DNA of 64,000 bases from assembly GCA_026770025.1 (NCBI GenBank), contig JAMXDE010000006.1, forward strand, positions 1,116,001 to 1,180,000, given 5' to 3'. This stretch comes from Craspedostauros australis. Lineage: Eukaryota; Bacillariophyta; Bacillariophyceae; Mastogloiales; Achnanthaceae. Of the stretch, positions 50,234-61,034 are shown piece by piece. The translations under genes and the position numbers were made by a program. The notes under the pieces are model-generated. The model searched no databases. It saw only the letters and a program-made list of their open reading frames with translations, and was not told the origin of the DNA. Each line of letters begins with the position of its first letter. Position 1 is the first letter of the stretch.

Positions 50234-53200
50234 CTATTCAAAGCCCGACTTGTGCTGTCGCAACAGCATTTCAACCTTCTTGTTCGCGCCCCACTGTCCG
50301 TATAGACTGATGGACTCCTCCAGATGGACCTTCGCCTTCTCTGTGTTGCCTCTGCGAGCAAAGAAAGCAGAGTACCTCTCGTTCGCAAGGGCCTGGTCGT
50401 GAATGCGCACCTGTCGCCGCGTCATTTGGATGGCCTCGTCGTATTGCTCGATTGCTTTCTTATCTTGTTTCTTCAGAGAGTACCTCTCCGCATCCAGCAA
50501 AGCGATGTACGGGATGCAATTCGGATTGCCTCTCTTGGCCCACCTCTTCAGGATCTTCAAGAATGTGCGGGCATGCTTGGTGTAGTAGGATGGTTTGCAT
50601 TTGTGCGCCATCCCGAAGCAGCAGAGCGCACTATGGAACAGCGCGGGAGGCAGAGTGTAGCTGGATGGCGTCGTCTTGAGCCAAATCAAGCAAGATTTGA
50701 TCGCAAGTTCCGAGCCGATTTCATACTCACCAAAGTGGGCCGCGAGGCACACTCGAAGGGTCTCACGAGTCATGACGTGTGCGTCTGCCATTTGATGGTT
50801 GGCATCATACGCTTCGTTTGTTTCGTTGTATGCATCCCCAATCAATTGGGTTGTGTGGTTGGAGGCACCTCGAAGGTTCAAGACAAGCTGCCATAGCATG
50901 AGGGCCAGCTGGTGTTGGAGGTTCTGCTGGAAGTCCTTCATGGTGCCGCTGTGAATCAATACGTCTTCGTCGAGCGAGTCCAGCGATTTCCCTGTGTGCA
51001 GGCCAAAGATGAGAGAGCCATACAGAGACCAAGCACCAACTTCCACATCACCCATGGACATGCTCAGTCTGGAGGCTTCCAACAGTTGGTCGGTACCATG
51101 TTCATATGGGTGCGTCCAGTGATGAATACCGACATGGTTGTACAACAGGACCTTGCCATCCAAACTACGATCATCTGATGCCTTGGCGATCTTCAGCGCC
51201 ATCGCTCCACACTTGTGAGCCACATCGAAGCGCTCCAGTACGCACACATCGAGGATACCCTGGAAGGATAGGGCCGGTGCTGAATACATCGTGATTCCTT
51301 GCTTCAAGCTCAGCCTCACTGCCTTCTCGGTGACCACGGGGACCAATCCCGGTGCCGTCAAGTATGCCACGGTATGCAGCTTGCTGAGTGTCTTCATCAC
51401 TGCTTCGTGATGTTCGTCACTGAACACTGACAGCGTGTCGCTCATCTCCCTTTCCAACCGTCGAAGGGTTCCCTTGGTTGCCATCATGCCTCGAAGCACG
51501 TACACCACCCGACCGAAGGTTGAAGAAGGAAGATTGCAGCCAAGCTGCGACAGCAGGTCCAGATGCATCTCCGCAGCCCCTTTTTCCTCGGTCGTCTCTG
51601 TCTCCGACAACGATATGTCGACCAACACATGATGCGCGCGGACCTTGCTCAGTATGTCGCAGTCCTGATTGACGACGGCCTTGCAGTACGATCGTGCCTT
51701 AGCGAAGCTGGCGGTCACGAAATGGCTCTCCGCTGCTGATGAGTACAGCTCCAGGCTCTCCTCCATCAACGTCTCCCAGTGATCATCTGGAAGGAGATCG
51801 ATCGCCATGGCGAAGTACGAAGACGCCAGGTGGAAGGCAGACGCATTCGCGGCCTTCTGCCCAGCCTTGTGGTTGAGCATGATGATCTTCATGCGACGGT
51901 CCAGCTTCCGGTGGCTGGGCATGAGATCGGGCCTCGTGTTGAGGAGGTTCGCGATCATGAAGATCTTCTTGTCGAGCTGATTCTCAGATAGCGCGTACAG
52001 CAGGATCTCTCCAACTCGATACTTGAGCTCTGCGAGCTGGTCTTCTGTGGGTATCATGGACAGCGCGGCTTCTTGGACCTTGTCATGGATGAAGGCGTAT
52101 CGCACGGACTTGGCCCGTCGTACCCGCATGCTCGTGTTCGTGCTGGGCGTCTGCTGGGAACCGCTATCGGTCAACGCGGAGCTTTGGCGATGCAGCACTT
52201 TGACTTTCTCGAGAAGCCCTTCCGTGAAGAATGTCTGGAGCATGGCGATGATCTCATCCTCCTTGACGATCTTGGTGACTTGAAATACCTCGCGGAAGAA
52301 CTTGGAGTGGCTGGAGTGGATGAAGAGGCCCGTAATGACTGCGCAGACGTGCGAAGTAGAGAACGTGGCTCCGAGGCAGGCCGCGATGGATAGTAGCCAG
52401 TGTGTGGAGGCGGACTTTTGGAGTCTCATCTTCATGAGGTCCATGATGTTGTCGCCCGCGGTTGCAGATCTGTAGGTGATCTCGTTGACATCCCAGGCCC
52501 ATGTTGCCGCATGGCTGACGTCATTCGTGACTCCTGATACTTCTGGGAGTGCCGCCGCTGCTGTTGCGGGTGGTGTTGGTAGATGATTCTGGGTGATGAG
52601 ACCGTCCTTGACGAGTGAGTCAAGGTACTGCTGGATGAAGAACATGTTGCCAGCCGTCTTCCCGTGCACGATCTCTGCCAGAGGCATCACGTGTGTGAGC
52701 GATAATTCGGTTTCGCGATGATCGGGATGATCGCCTTCGTCTCCTTTATGCGAAGATACACGGAAGAGGCGCTGCAGGTACACGGCTACCTCATCCACGC
52801 TCAGATCCTCGACCGAGAGCTTGCTGATGCGAATGGACCGCTCCCTCTTGGATTCTTCCAACGATGCCAGGGTCGCCTTCAGGGTCTGGTTCACATCCAA
52901 CATGTTCGAACGGTACAGTCCGATGATGGTCAGCGATGTGCTCCTGCTGTCCAGCAGCCAGGACTGGATGAGACCCAGCGAGGCTCGATCGGCCCACTGG
53001 AGGTCGTCGATGGCCATGACTACTGGGCAGTAGCTGCAGAGGATCTGCATGAACCTGCGCAGCACGTACTTGATTCGTTGTGTGTGGCCTTCGTAGCTGA
53101 TGGACGATCCACGACCTCCAGCAATGCTGGCAGCAGAGAGGGAGACGGATCCATCACAGCCGCCCTGGACCGATGGTGGCGACGATACTGCCAGGCCAGA

Positions 53201-54298
53201 ATATGTGACCGACGTTGCGGAACCCGGAGGGTTGCTATTCCCATCAGCCTGATGTGATGTCTTCACGGTCGTCAGCATTTCAATGTTAGGGATGACGTGG
53301 GATAGCAGCGCTAGCTCTCCCATCGATAGCCCTTTCGACACCAACGCCGCGAGTGTCTGACGCTTCGATCCAGTGCCCTCAGTGCTTGCCTGGTGTTCCA
53401 TCGAGGCCTTCACTTCTGACTGAGCCCTGCTTGCCACCTGTTCGCATAGCTCCGTCATGGCTGACTGGATCCCTGTGTACGGGACACCCTCCTTCTTGGT
53501 GGATAACTCGCATTTTCCTGTTGCGAAGAAGCCATCGAAAGGTGCGTCTGTGTCACTGTCGTTGTCGTTGTTGTCATTGTTGCTGGCTTGATCTGGACTG
53601 TCGGAGCATGCTGTTTGAGGCAGCAAGCTTTTGCGGACTTCCTCGACGAGGGCTGACTTGCCGCTTCCGGACTGGCCAGAAATCAGCACCAATGATCGGA
53701 TCTGATTTTGAGCGGCAGATGCTATGGTTGAATTTGGTACCGGCGGCGAGGGTGTTGGCGAGTCCTTCGCCTGCGTATTGTTGCCGTTGGTACTGGCGGC
53801 GTCTTCGGTGCTGCTGCTTCCGGTGGCGAGAATGGCGGCGCGAACATGGTCTTGAATTTGGTTGATGATTTGGGTTGGATCCTTCGGGAGGCTGGCCAAG
53901 GGTCCATGACATGAAGATGAATTCAATTTTTTCTTCGGTTGGCTTCGGATTGCGTTGAGCAACACGCGGACTTCTTTGTCACGTCCAACCAGACCAACCT
54001 TGTCGAACGCGAGGCGCGGTGGGAGCTTATTCGCGAGTGTTGATGCTGTGCTCGTGGGTGTCATCGTTTCCATCGCTGTGGTTGCTATCATGGTGATCTT
54101 TTGGAATTGGATCGCTTTTTTTATGGCTGAAGAGAAGGGAGCATGAGCAATAATGGGATGGACATGTGTCGTTGTGCTCATGTTGCCGAACGAAGAGCCG
54201 CCTGGCGTGATGCAGACGTCGTGCAGAAGGGAGATCCTTGGCGTAGGTGCCGTCCGGGCCGGCCTCTTTGTCGAAACCAAAGAGGAGGATTCAACCAT
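50234..54298 (-). CDS. AAA/STAND-like signalling ATPase, paralog B
   Basis: 1,354 residues from the ATG at 54298. The frame is open 57 bp further but only through a GTG, with a stop beyond, so either this ATG is the start or a short upstream exon is missing. A possible one begins at the ATG at 54540. Layout matches paralog A: disordered N-terminus, VGRDKE at ~104, acidic/Ser insertion, Walker A GQSGSGKS at ~208-215, TGKCEL, PYTGIQSAM, Walker B VVMAIDDLQWAD at ~427, SFIHDKVQEAAL-like region (here YAFIHDKVQEAAL), long TPR-like helical half, QALANERYSAF...YGQWGANKKV ending. No kinase, cyclase or response-regulator output domain. Divergence from A is substantial, with identity mostly in the ATPase motifs and the C-terminal signature, so the duplication is old compared with the retroelements between them. 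Confidence 0.85.
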   Translation of the reverse strand: MVESSSLVSTKRPARTAPTPRISLLHDVCITPGGSSFGNMSTTTHVHPIIAHAPFSSAIKKAIQFQKITMIATTAMETMTPTSTASTLANKLPPRLAFDKVGLVGRDKEVRVLLNAIRSQPKKKLNSSSCHGPLASLPKDPTQIINQIQDHVRAAILATGSSSTEDAASTNGNNTQAKDSPTPSPPVPNSTIASAAQNQIRSLVLISGQSGSGKSALVEEVRKSLLPQTACSDSPDQASNNDNNDNDSDTDAPFDGFFATGKCELSTKKEGVPYTGIQSAMTELCEQVASRAQSEVKASMEHQASTEGTGSKRQTLAALVSKGLSMGELALLSHVIPNIEMLTTVKTSHQADGNSNPPGSATSVTYSGLAVSSPPSVQGGCDGSVSLSAASIAGGRGSSISYEGHTQRIKYVLRRFMQILCSYCPVVMAIDDLQWADRASLGLIQSWLLDSRSTSLTIIGLYRSNMLDVNQTLKATLASLEESKRERSIRISKLSVEDLSVDEVAVYLQRLFRVSSHKGDEGDHPDHRETELSLTHVMPLAEIVHGKTAGNMFFIQQYLDSLVKDGLITQNHLPTPPATAAAALPEVSGVTNDVSHAATWAWDVNEITYRSATAGDNIMDLMKMRLQKSASTHWLLSIAACLGATFSTSHVCAVITGLFIHSSHSKFFREVFQVTKIVKEDEIIAMLQTFFTEGLLEKVKVLHRQSSALTDSGSQQTPSTNTSMRVRRAKSVRYAFIHDKVQEAALSMIPTEDQLAELKYRVGEILLYALSENQLDKKIFMIANLLNTRPDLMPSHRKLDRRMKIIMLNHKAGQKAANASAFHLASSYFAMAIDLLPDDHWETLMEESLELYSSAAESHFVTASFAKARSYCKAVVNQDCDILSKVRAHHVLVDISLSETETTEEKGAAEMHLDLLSQLGCNLPSSTFGRVVYVLRGMMATKGTLRRLEREMSDTLSVFSDEHHEAVMKTLSKLHTVAYLTAPGLVPVVTEKAVRLSLKQGITMYSAPALSFQGILDVCVLERFDVAHKCGAMALKIAKASDDRSLDGKVLLYNHVGIHHWTHPYEHGTDQLLEASRLSMSMGDVEVGAWSLYGSLIFGLHTGKSLDSLDEDVLIHSGTMKDFQQNLQHQLALMLWQLVLNLRGASNHTTQLIGDAYNETNEAYDANHQMADAHVMTRETLRVCLAAHFGEYEIGSELAIKSCLIWLKTTPSSYTLPPALFHSALCCFGMAHKCKPSYYTKHARTFLKILKRWAKRGNPNCIPYIALLDAERYSLKKQDKKAIEQYDEAIQMTRRQVRIHDQALANERYSAFFARRGNTEKAKVHLEESISLYGQWGANKKVEMLLRQHKSGFE

Positions 54299-55739
54299 GC
54301 GGGTACCGAATGTGATGGTTTGATCTTGGGCGATACTCGCGGCAGCATCACCCACCCTCCATGCTTGAGACAGAGCAGACAGCCCTCAACTTGCGTAACG
54401 ACGTCCCCCGTTTTCTGAGGTTGTTCGGCCTTGTCCCATCTCAGTTTTTCGTGATTGTTCTTCTTTGATGCGAAATAGCTCCATAGCTCGTACAACAAGT
54501 GTCTTTCACGATCATGCTCACCCATGAGCGACTGAATCATTTCGAAACTATCATATCAAAGACACAATCAGGGAGGCTTTTGAACCGTCAAGACATCTTC
54601 CTCCACGTACAGGTTGGTGCGCCGCACCTTTCTCGGATTTCCAAATGGAGGATGACCGCATGAAGCTGTGATGGTTTGGAGGCAGAATAGAAAAGTCTGC
54701 TCACTGGGGCGTCTGCATCCATGATTTTCGGGGACAAGCGAAGCCCACAGACAAAGGCGATACCTGCGGCTGTGCGCATCTACGAGCCAAAAGCGAAGAG
54801 AGCGAAACGGGAACAGGGATGGAAACTGCATACAGAGGCCGCGAGTCCGGCACGGTATCGCGCATACTGGAGCATCATGCAACTGTGGAACAAGGCGACG
54901 CACAAAGTCACTATTAATCTCACGAAGAGTCATTGGCGAACACGCAACGAGAATACAAACGACTACTACGAGAGCGAATAGATGGAGATGACCCATTGGG
55001 AGCATCGAAGAAGCGCGACGGGAAGGCGGTATTCACAAACTCCTCCATTCGCACGGAAGAAAGAACTGGTACTTGCGATGTGCACCACGATTGTCTATGG
55101 CGATTTCGACAGCCGGTTCAGCACAAACCAATCCACAAGACAGGCGACTACAGAGCGAATAAGAGTACTCCTTTGTTTTCTAACATGTATTGCACGCAAC
55201 AGAAGAGACGATAAAGGACTCACTATCTTTTCTCACCATTAACGGACAAGATGAAAGACCGGATAAGTGTTCGTCTTTGGAACAGAACAATCTGTGAAGT
55301 CCCGGACAGTACAATATCCTCCAACTGGCACCACGATAGCGAAGCAGATTGGAAGCTCTCTGCTGTTTCCCAGCAGCGGACTCGCCTGGCTTGGACGAGG
55401 ACGCTGCCTGGCTAATTGGTGACAACTGTAATAGTAACTTAGGAATGCATTGTAACTTTTATGACCCGTGTGAGCGAAAAGCGGTGCGGTCCAGGCAGAA
55501 TGCATTTTGGCCCCAACCTTGTACGGCCCCTCAGAAAAAAACACAACCTACATTTATATACTTTGTCATCCTGGTAACATGATTCAGGTTTTAGATGGTG
55601 AGTCCAGGTCTTAGTTATGAAGTTAAAAGGGTGGCAGTTTACTGTTTTAGAGACAAAATACAGTGTAAGCGGACAGACTTTGATTTGTGGGGGGCTCATG
55701 CAACGACACGTGGAATCCATTACTATCTGATTTTCGCTT
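54299..55739. promoter_or_regulatory. Upstream region of paralog B
   Basis: Should hold the promoter and perhaps a first exon of paralog B. A minus-strand open frame from the ATG at 54540 has a possible donor (GTGAGC after ATGG) shortly after its start, but no match to paralog A helps to decide. A 145-codon minus-strand frame at 54.57-55.0 kb has a hydrophobic N-terminus but no domain. No gene supported. Confidence 0.4.
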
Positions 55740-55891
55740 TCTGGTGAGGTTGGACTGAGGGTCCAACACTCCAAGATCGTGAATCTGCTTCAGTTCGTCG
55801 AAGACGGCCTCTGTTCCTTTGCCACCAAACAGCTTCAATCCTTTTTTGATGCTGTGTTGTGTCAGCGCCATGTGCTGCATTGGATGATACC

Positions 55892-56765
55892 TGTCAGGAA
55901 TCGTGTGTTGTGAAACACCAGATTGCCGCACCTCCCAATAGTGTGGAGTTGAGTGTTGTGAAATGGTATTTACCGCAACGCCCACCCGTGGATCTTTGTG
56001 ACAGAATATGTGAGCTACACGCGTCTTGTGGCGAAGAACGCCACGTGCCGAATGCGAATCGGACTATGACGTTCGGGACCTCAATGCAGGAATGCGAATC
56101 ACATGTGTATGTCGCAGGGGGTAGGAATGTTGGTTTCGTGACCAGCATCACGATACACGCGACTACGGCCCCCATGTCGCAACCAATGAGAAAAGAGTAC
56201 TTGAGGAAGGCCGATGTCGCGAAGAGTGAGATGGCCTGTGAACGGATCAGCAATGACGAACCTGCGAAGAGCTGGTGAAGTGATCGGTGAAATATCGGAG
56301 AAGTATCGGAGAGGTTTTGGAGAGAAACGAAAGGTGATCCCAGAAGAGGAATGGAGATTGTCCCAAGACGAGAAGACTGGGAGCAATCGTCCGAGCTCTT
56401 GTGTGAAACATGGAGATGGTGATCTGACCGAATGAAGCGAGTCGAGAATGCCTGTGAACCAACACTGTCTATGCTAACAAAACTATTGGTAGAGGGCAGG
56501 AGATGGAATATCTGAGATGCATGATGAGATGCACCAATACTGCAAGATGAGATGTGCATGGAGTACATGCTGCATGACATGATGAAGCAGGAGGACAGCA
56601 CTGCATGAGCAAGGGCAAGACTGTGTGCTACTGTGGATCATGTATGCTTTGGCAAATGGAATTGAAAGAGATGAAGATGTTGTACTCACAGTTCCAACAA
56701 TGCAATAACATGAATAGGTAACCAGAGACTACTACTTTAGACTGGGGTACCCCGGATTTCCAACA
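55892..56765 (+). mobile_element. Solo LTR (copia family 1 relative)
   Basis: 874 bp, starting TGTCAGGAATCG and ending GGATTTCCAACA, flanked by a perfect 6-bp target duplication GATACC (55886-55891, 56766-56771). It aligns along its length with the interrupted solo LTR at 34197-42472 and less closely with the LTRs of the family 1 element. It is inserted into the older copia fragment. Confidence 0.9.
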
Positions 56766-58318
56766 GATACCCACTGTGTGCTGGTGGAATAGGAGTGTCA
56801 TTGTTGATCTATAGGGATGTTAGTATTGCCTGGCCATGGACAGTGAGCATATGTGTTTCGATCAGGCGGTCAATCGGCTTTCTGGCTCGTTGGCTGGTTC
56901 TGATGGCGGGTGCGATGTCTGTTGGTGCTCGCACTCCTTCATTTGGATGTTCTTCTCCCTCATTCTCGTCTGGCTGACCGGGTGGGCCCGCATGGTATAC
57001 CTCATCTCCTTCGTTGTTGTCCTCGTGATAGACTGTGTCTTCGTCATCAGCAGCAGCGTCTTCATCCACATATGTGGAATCATCATCGTCCTCATCTTCG
57101 TTTCCATCATCCTCGTTATCATCATCATTGTCACCCTCTTCATTGCTGGCGCTATCTTCATCTTCATCGTCCTCATCGCCAGGTGGCTGGTAGTCGCTGT
57201 CATCATCGCCGTCGCTGCCGTTTTCGTCGTCCAGTGTTGGGTCTGCCAGGATGTGGTTATCCCGGTCTGTGAATGTGACCGCTTTGTTGGCCTTGCCGCG
57301 TCTGGCCAGTGCGTGCACGCGGTCGATTACATCCACCGGCATTGGTAGCGGCGTCCACTTGTATCGGGTGATTTCGCGCCCGGTAGTCAGGTTCAGAAAT
57401 CAATATCCGCCTTCTGCGTTTCCGCTTGGCCCAAGGCAGATGGCTCCTGCTGTCCATGTGAGCATGGTGCTGTCATGTTTGTCATGTGTCTGTACATACT
57501 CACCAAACTCCAGTTGGCAATGAGCATGATAATCAATGTGTATCCCTGTGATCAGGGTGCGTGGGCTGACATGTTGTGAGATGCCCTTGGATGGAGGAAT
57601 CATGTTGATCCAGAGTGCGCTGTTGGTCACCATGCGGATTACTAGCCTGTTGGGGAATCTGTCGAATGGTAGAATGTTGTAGGTGGATCTGGTTCGTTCC
57701 TTGACAGTTCGGATGTAGCGTTCGATCTCAGGGACGTGTTCGTCCGGTGATGCAATGTTGAGTGATGCACCCATGGCTGCCACGGCTTCATGTGGTGGTG
57801 TGAACTGTCCGTCACCAAGGACGTGGGTGACGCGCAATCCACGTTTAGTGTAGAGGTTCTTGATGTGTTTGAGGCACTTGATGATGGTGCTGTTAGTCTG
57901 GTTGGACATCATCTCCACTGTTCCGAATTTGAAGTGTCGGGAAATGGACGCAAAGAATGGTATTTTGTTGACCTTGAAGACATCAATGGATATGGTGACG
58001 TCCCTGTAACGTTCCAGGAGTGCCGTTGGCACGTATGCCATGATGGGATTGACCTGCGGTGCTTTGGACCTGGTTGTTTTCCCTTTGATGGCACCCAGAC
58101 TTGGTCCGTAGATATCCTCAGCAGCCTTGATGTCGTCGATGGTCACTGGGCAGTTGGGTAGCCCGTTGTGTGCAATGAGCCTCGTATTGTCCACGGTGGA
58201 TGGGTGTCCTATGATTCGTTGTAGCTTTCGGGCAGTAGCAGCAGCACGAGAGTCACGCTTCGTATAGTGTTGCAACTTGTCCTTTACAGTTGTTACGAGT
58301 GCTGTTGATGATTGATGG

Positions 58319-59033
58319 TGTTAGGAATTGAGGGTACGACTTTGTCGGAATATCCATGATTGTCGCACCTCCCAACATTATTCATCACATCATTGAATAC
58401 CATGTCACTATGACTAAGGACACGGACGTGATTGATACCTGTACTACCGCGAGGAGGGCAGTCTGTCCTCTGGCAATGTAAGAACGACACCTATGGCGGA
58501 TCAGAAGGTCCCGATACCAAACCAACCATGGCAACTACGCAGACGACGACGTCGATCAGAACAGCAGGTCAATGGGCAAGTGATGCACCCCCTTCAGAGG
58601 ATAGCACGCCCCTCCTGCAGACAAGAACATCCACAGGTTTGGAACATCAGAAAGGATCAGAACATCTGCAGGTTTGGAACATCACCAAGGTTGACATCGA
58701 TAGTGGGACGATGGTGTCATGAGATCAACAACGGAAACATATGATAGGCAAGTGCTCAGGATTGCAGATTCCTACCATGCAAACGTAGACAGCTACAATG
58801 ATGCAGAGGCAAGCAACAATGATGCCAAGATAAGGAAGCAAGAACAGAGCATGATGAATGGGGAAAGAAGTACCTAAGAACAACAGGACACCCCGTGTCG
58901 CCACCGTGACAGATGCCTACTATGAAAAATGAAATTGGAAGAGAAAGTGAGATTGTGCTCACAGTTCTAAAACAGTACAGTTTCTAACAGCAGATTAGAC
59001 TACAGTACTAACTATAACCCTGGATTTCCAACA
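58319..59033 (+). mobile_element. Solo LTR (copia family 1-like termini, distinct interior)
   Basis: 715 bp, starting TGTTAGGAATTG and ending GGATTTCCAACA, with a perfect 6-bp target duplication TGATGG (58313-58318, 59034-59039). The ends resemble family 1, but most of the interior differs, so it represents a separate subfamily. It splits the protease and integrase portions of the older fragment. Confidence 0.85.
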
Positions 59034-59239
59034 TGATGGTGTGCCTTGGCGTCATAGTAGTACAACCCCATTGCGGAGCAGTGGAATGTCTTGGTATCAC
59101 CGTCTGCACGTGTGAAAATGAATGCATCCCCATTAGTGCTGTTGTATGTGATGGTCCTGGTTTTCTTGAGGTTGGTCAGGGACAGAATGTTGGCGATACC
59201 ATTTGGGTCAAACCATACTTTGGATGTGTTGTTACTTGT

Positions 59240-59766
59240 TATTAGCACAATGCTTTATTCACCTGATTCGTTTTATGATTAGTATGTCCTGGTATGTGCT
59301 GAAATGATGCATTCCTCAGGCACATGATTTTTGGCATAAGGGACACACTAGGAAGCATCAGAGATTCGGTCTGGCCACCACCCGGCAAACATGTGATGTC
59401 CAATTTGACCTGATATACTTCCCAACTAAACCTGAAGTGACAACACCCTCGACGACCTCAAGCATCATCAATGGAATGTGGAATCGACAGAGCCATGGAA
59501 CGGTGATGAGTGACGTCGACACAGAAGACATCATCGCCACATCATGGGTCATCTCCACATCAGACCAAGATTGCAGAGGTGCAATGACCAAGAGCTGTCC
59601 TTGAAGACAGCAACATGAGATACAGCTCAATGAAGATAACATAGAACCAGAAGTCACTCAACCCAATCAGTGTCTTAATTACACCAGCTCGTCACCATTG
59701 TCCTGAAAGACTTGATCTCTCTTGAAGGACTCATGTGATTTTGCTGTGTACAATATCAGGATAACA
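59240..59766 (+). mobile_element. Solo LTR (copia family 2)
   Basis: About 527 bp, matching the family 2 LTR in reverse orientation relative to the element at 43083-49751, starting TATTAGCACAATGC and ending in ATAACA. Possible 5-bp target duplication CTTGT/CATGT with one mismatch. It differs from the intact LTRs at several percent of positions, so it is an older insertion. Confidence 0.82.
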
Positions 59767-59947
59767 CATGTTGGGAGTATTCAATTTACGTTTTGTGTCT
59801 GATTTCTTGGTTGTGTTTGTTGTTGTTGTATTTGTCGTTTTGTTTGATGAGGTTGTTGCTGTTGGATTTCCTTTTGTTGTTTGTGGCCATGAATGCATGT
59901 TCGTCTGTTTGTCTGTACAGCCAGAAGACAGGATGTCTGGATCTGCA

Positions 59948-60367
59948 ACACCTGGGAGGATGAGCCATCTGCACCCATGTGATACCAATAAATAAAGAAC
60001 ACTCGAATGAGACACAACAATTAGTCTGGTCCTGCTTCGTTCTCAAGATAAATCATTGAACATGCCAACACAAGCAAGTCTCCAACAACTGGCGGAGCGC
60101 GATCCGTGGCGATTGGCCAAGAAGCAGCCATCGCTAGCCGGAACGCGGAACTTGGTAACCACCGAAATTGCCGTTCTTGCAAATCGCCACATGCTGAACT
60201 GTGGTGCTCTTTGTGCGCCTTTTGTCAGGAGCGAATGATGTCTGCGGACGCAGAAACGAAGAATGGAGCGTGACAATTGAACAAGACAAGTAAACTGGGA
60301 CCGGTTTGTGCAAAGGTTGGCGGCGCCTCTCCCGAGACGCTTCCAGTTCGAAGCCAAGGAACAGAAG
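59948..60367. repeat. Dispersed repeat, copy 2 (matches 32250-32670)
   Basis: Direct-orientation partner of the repeat upstream of paralog A, including the same ~110-bp block with the Cys-cluster open frame. It differs by small insertions and deletions in the first half and ends with a short extra GC-rich insert before the shared CCAGTTCGAAGCCAAGGAACAG-like end. It has no obvious target duplication. Confidence 0.75.
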
Positions 60368-60370
60368 GCA

Positions 60371-61034
60371 GCAGCCTGTCCTGGTAGTATTGGTGACTGC
60401 GCGCGCATTCTCGTGATCACAAGAGCAGACGTTGTCGTGGGAATATAGTAGTGGCGTGGCAGAGGGTCAAGAGTGTTGGTGTGATGGCTCATTCTTTGCA
60501 AAAATGCGACACCAGACACGGATTCCACGCACGACCGGCAACAGGTCTTCGTCCCTCCACCCGCGGCGAATTCGCCGCACCATAATCCCAATGTCTGAGA
60601 ACGCAGCCCACACAATCAGGATTCTTCTCGTATGTTTGGATGATGCAAAGCGAAGCGCACAAACAGCGCGGTTCGGCCGGTTCGTGAGAAAGGTGGAATC
60701 GAACCACAACGCCATGATCGGCATCTGCAGTGTTCACTGCACCTGGCTCCAGCCAGGATCCTGCTCATTGTTGGATGTAACTGTGTTATTGAACTTCAGA
60801 GGAATCCCGTGAACAACTACGCATCGAACACATTCTCAATCATCTCCAACCTCTTCATATCTCACATGTACCGACGAGACGAATATGACAGTGAGCCTCG
60901 TCACTTCGAGAGTGAGTCACCAGCCAAACTTTTGGGGAATATAGTGTAGTGTACAACAGGTTACCGTCAGCAGTGCGCTTGGACGTTTGCCTTCGTTTCG
61001 GGTGGGTGTTTTCTTTAGTTGCGTTTCTTCTCGG
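60371..61034. other. Intergenic, 3' flank of eL8
   Basis: A 126-codon plus-strand open frame here (60432-60812) has no domain. I see no supported gene or RNA. Confidence 0.45.

Larger units (their letters stand above)
55740..59239 (-). mobile_element. Old Ty1/copia fragment (third lineage) carrying two inserted solo LTRs
   Basis: Minus-strand remains of a copia-type polyprotein: a protease/pre-integrase portion at about 59.05-59.23 kb, an integrase portion at about 57.4-58.3 kb, a very acidic linker at about 56.8-57.3 kb and the beginning of a reverse transcriptase portion at about 55.75-55.87 kb. The integrase differs from that of both intact elements. Two solo LTRs (55892-56765 and 58319-59033) lie inside it, and a third abuts it. 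It is broken and incomplete, with no LTRs of its own visible, and is the oldest element in the window by the nesting order. Confidence 0.8.

Noticed and set aside
60685-60705. GGAATCGAACC on the plus strand, the reverse complement of a tRNA B-box-like sequence
   Set aside because: The T-stem pairs only four bases and no matching acceptor stem, A-box or anticodon arm can be found at the right distance.
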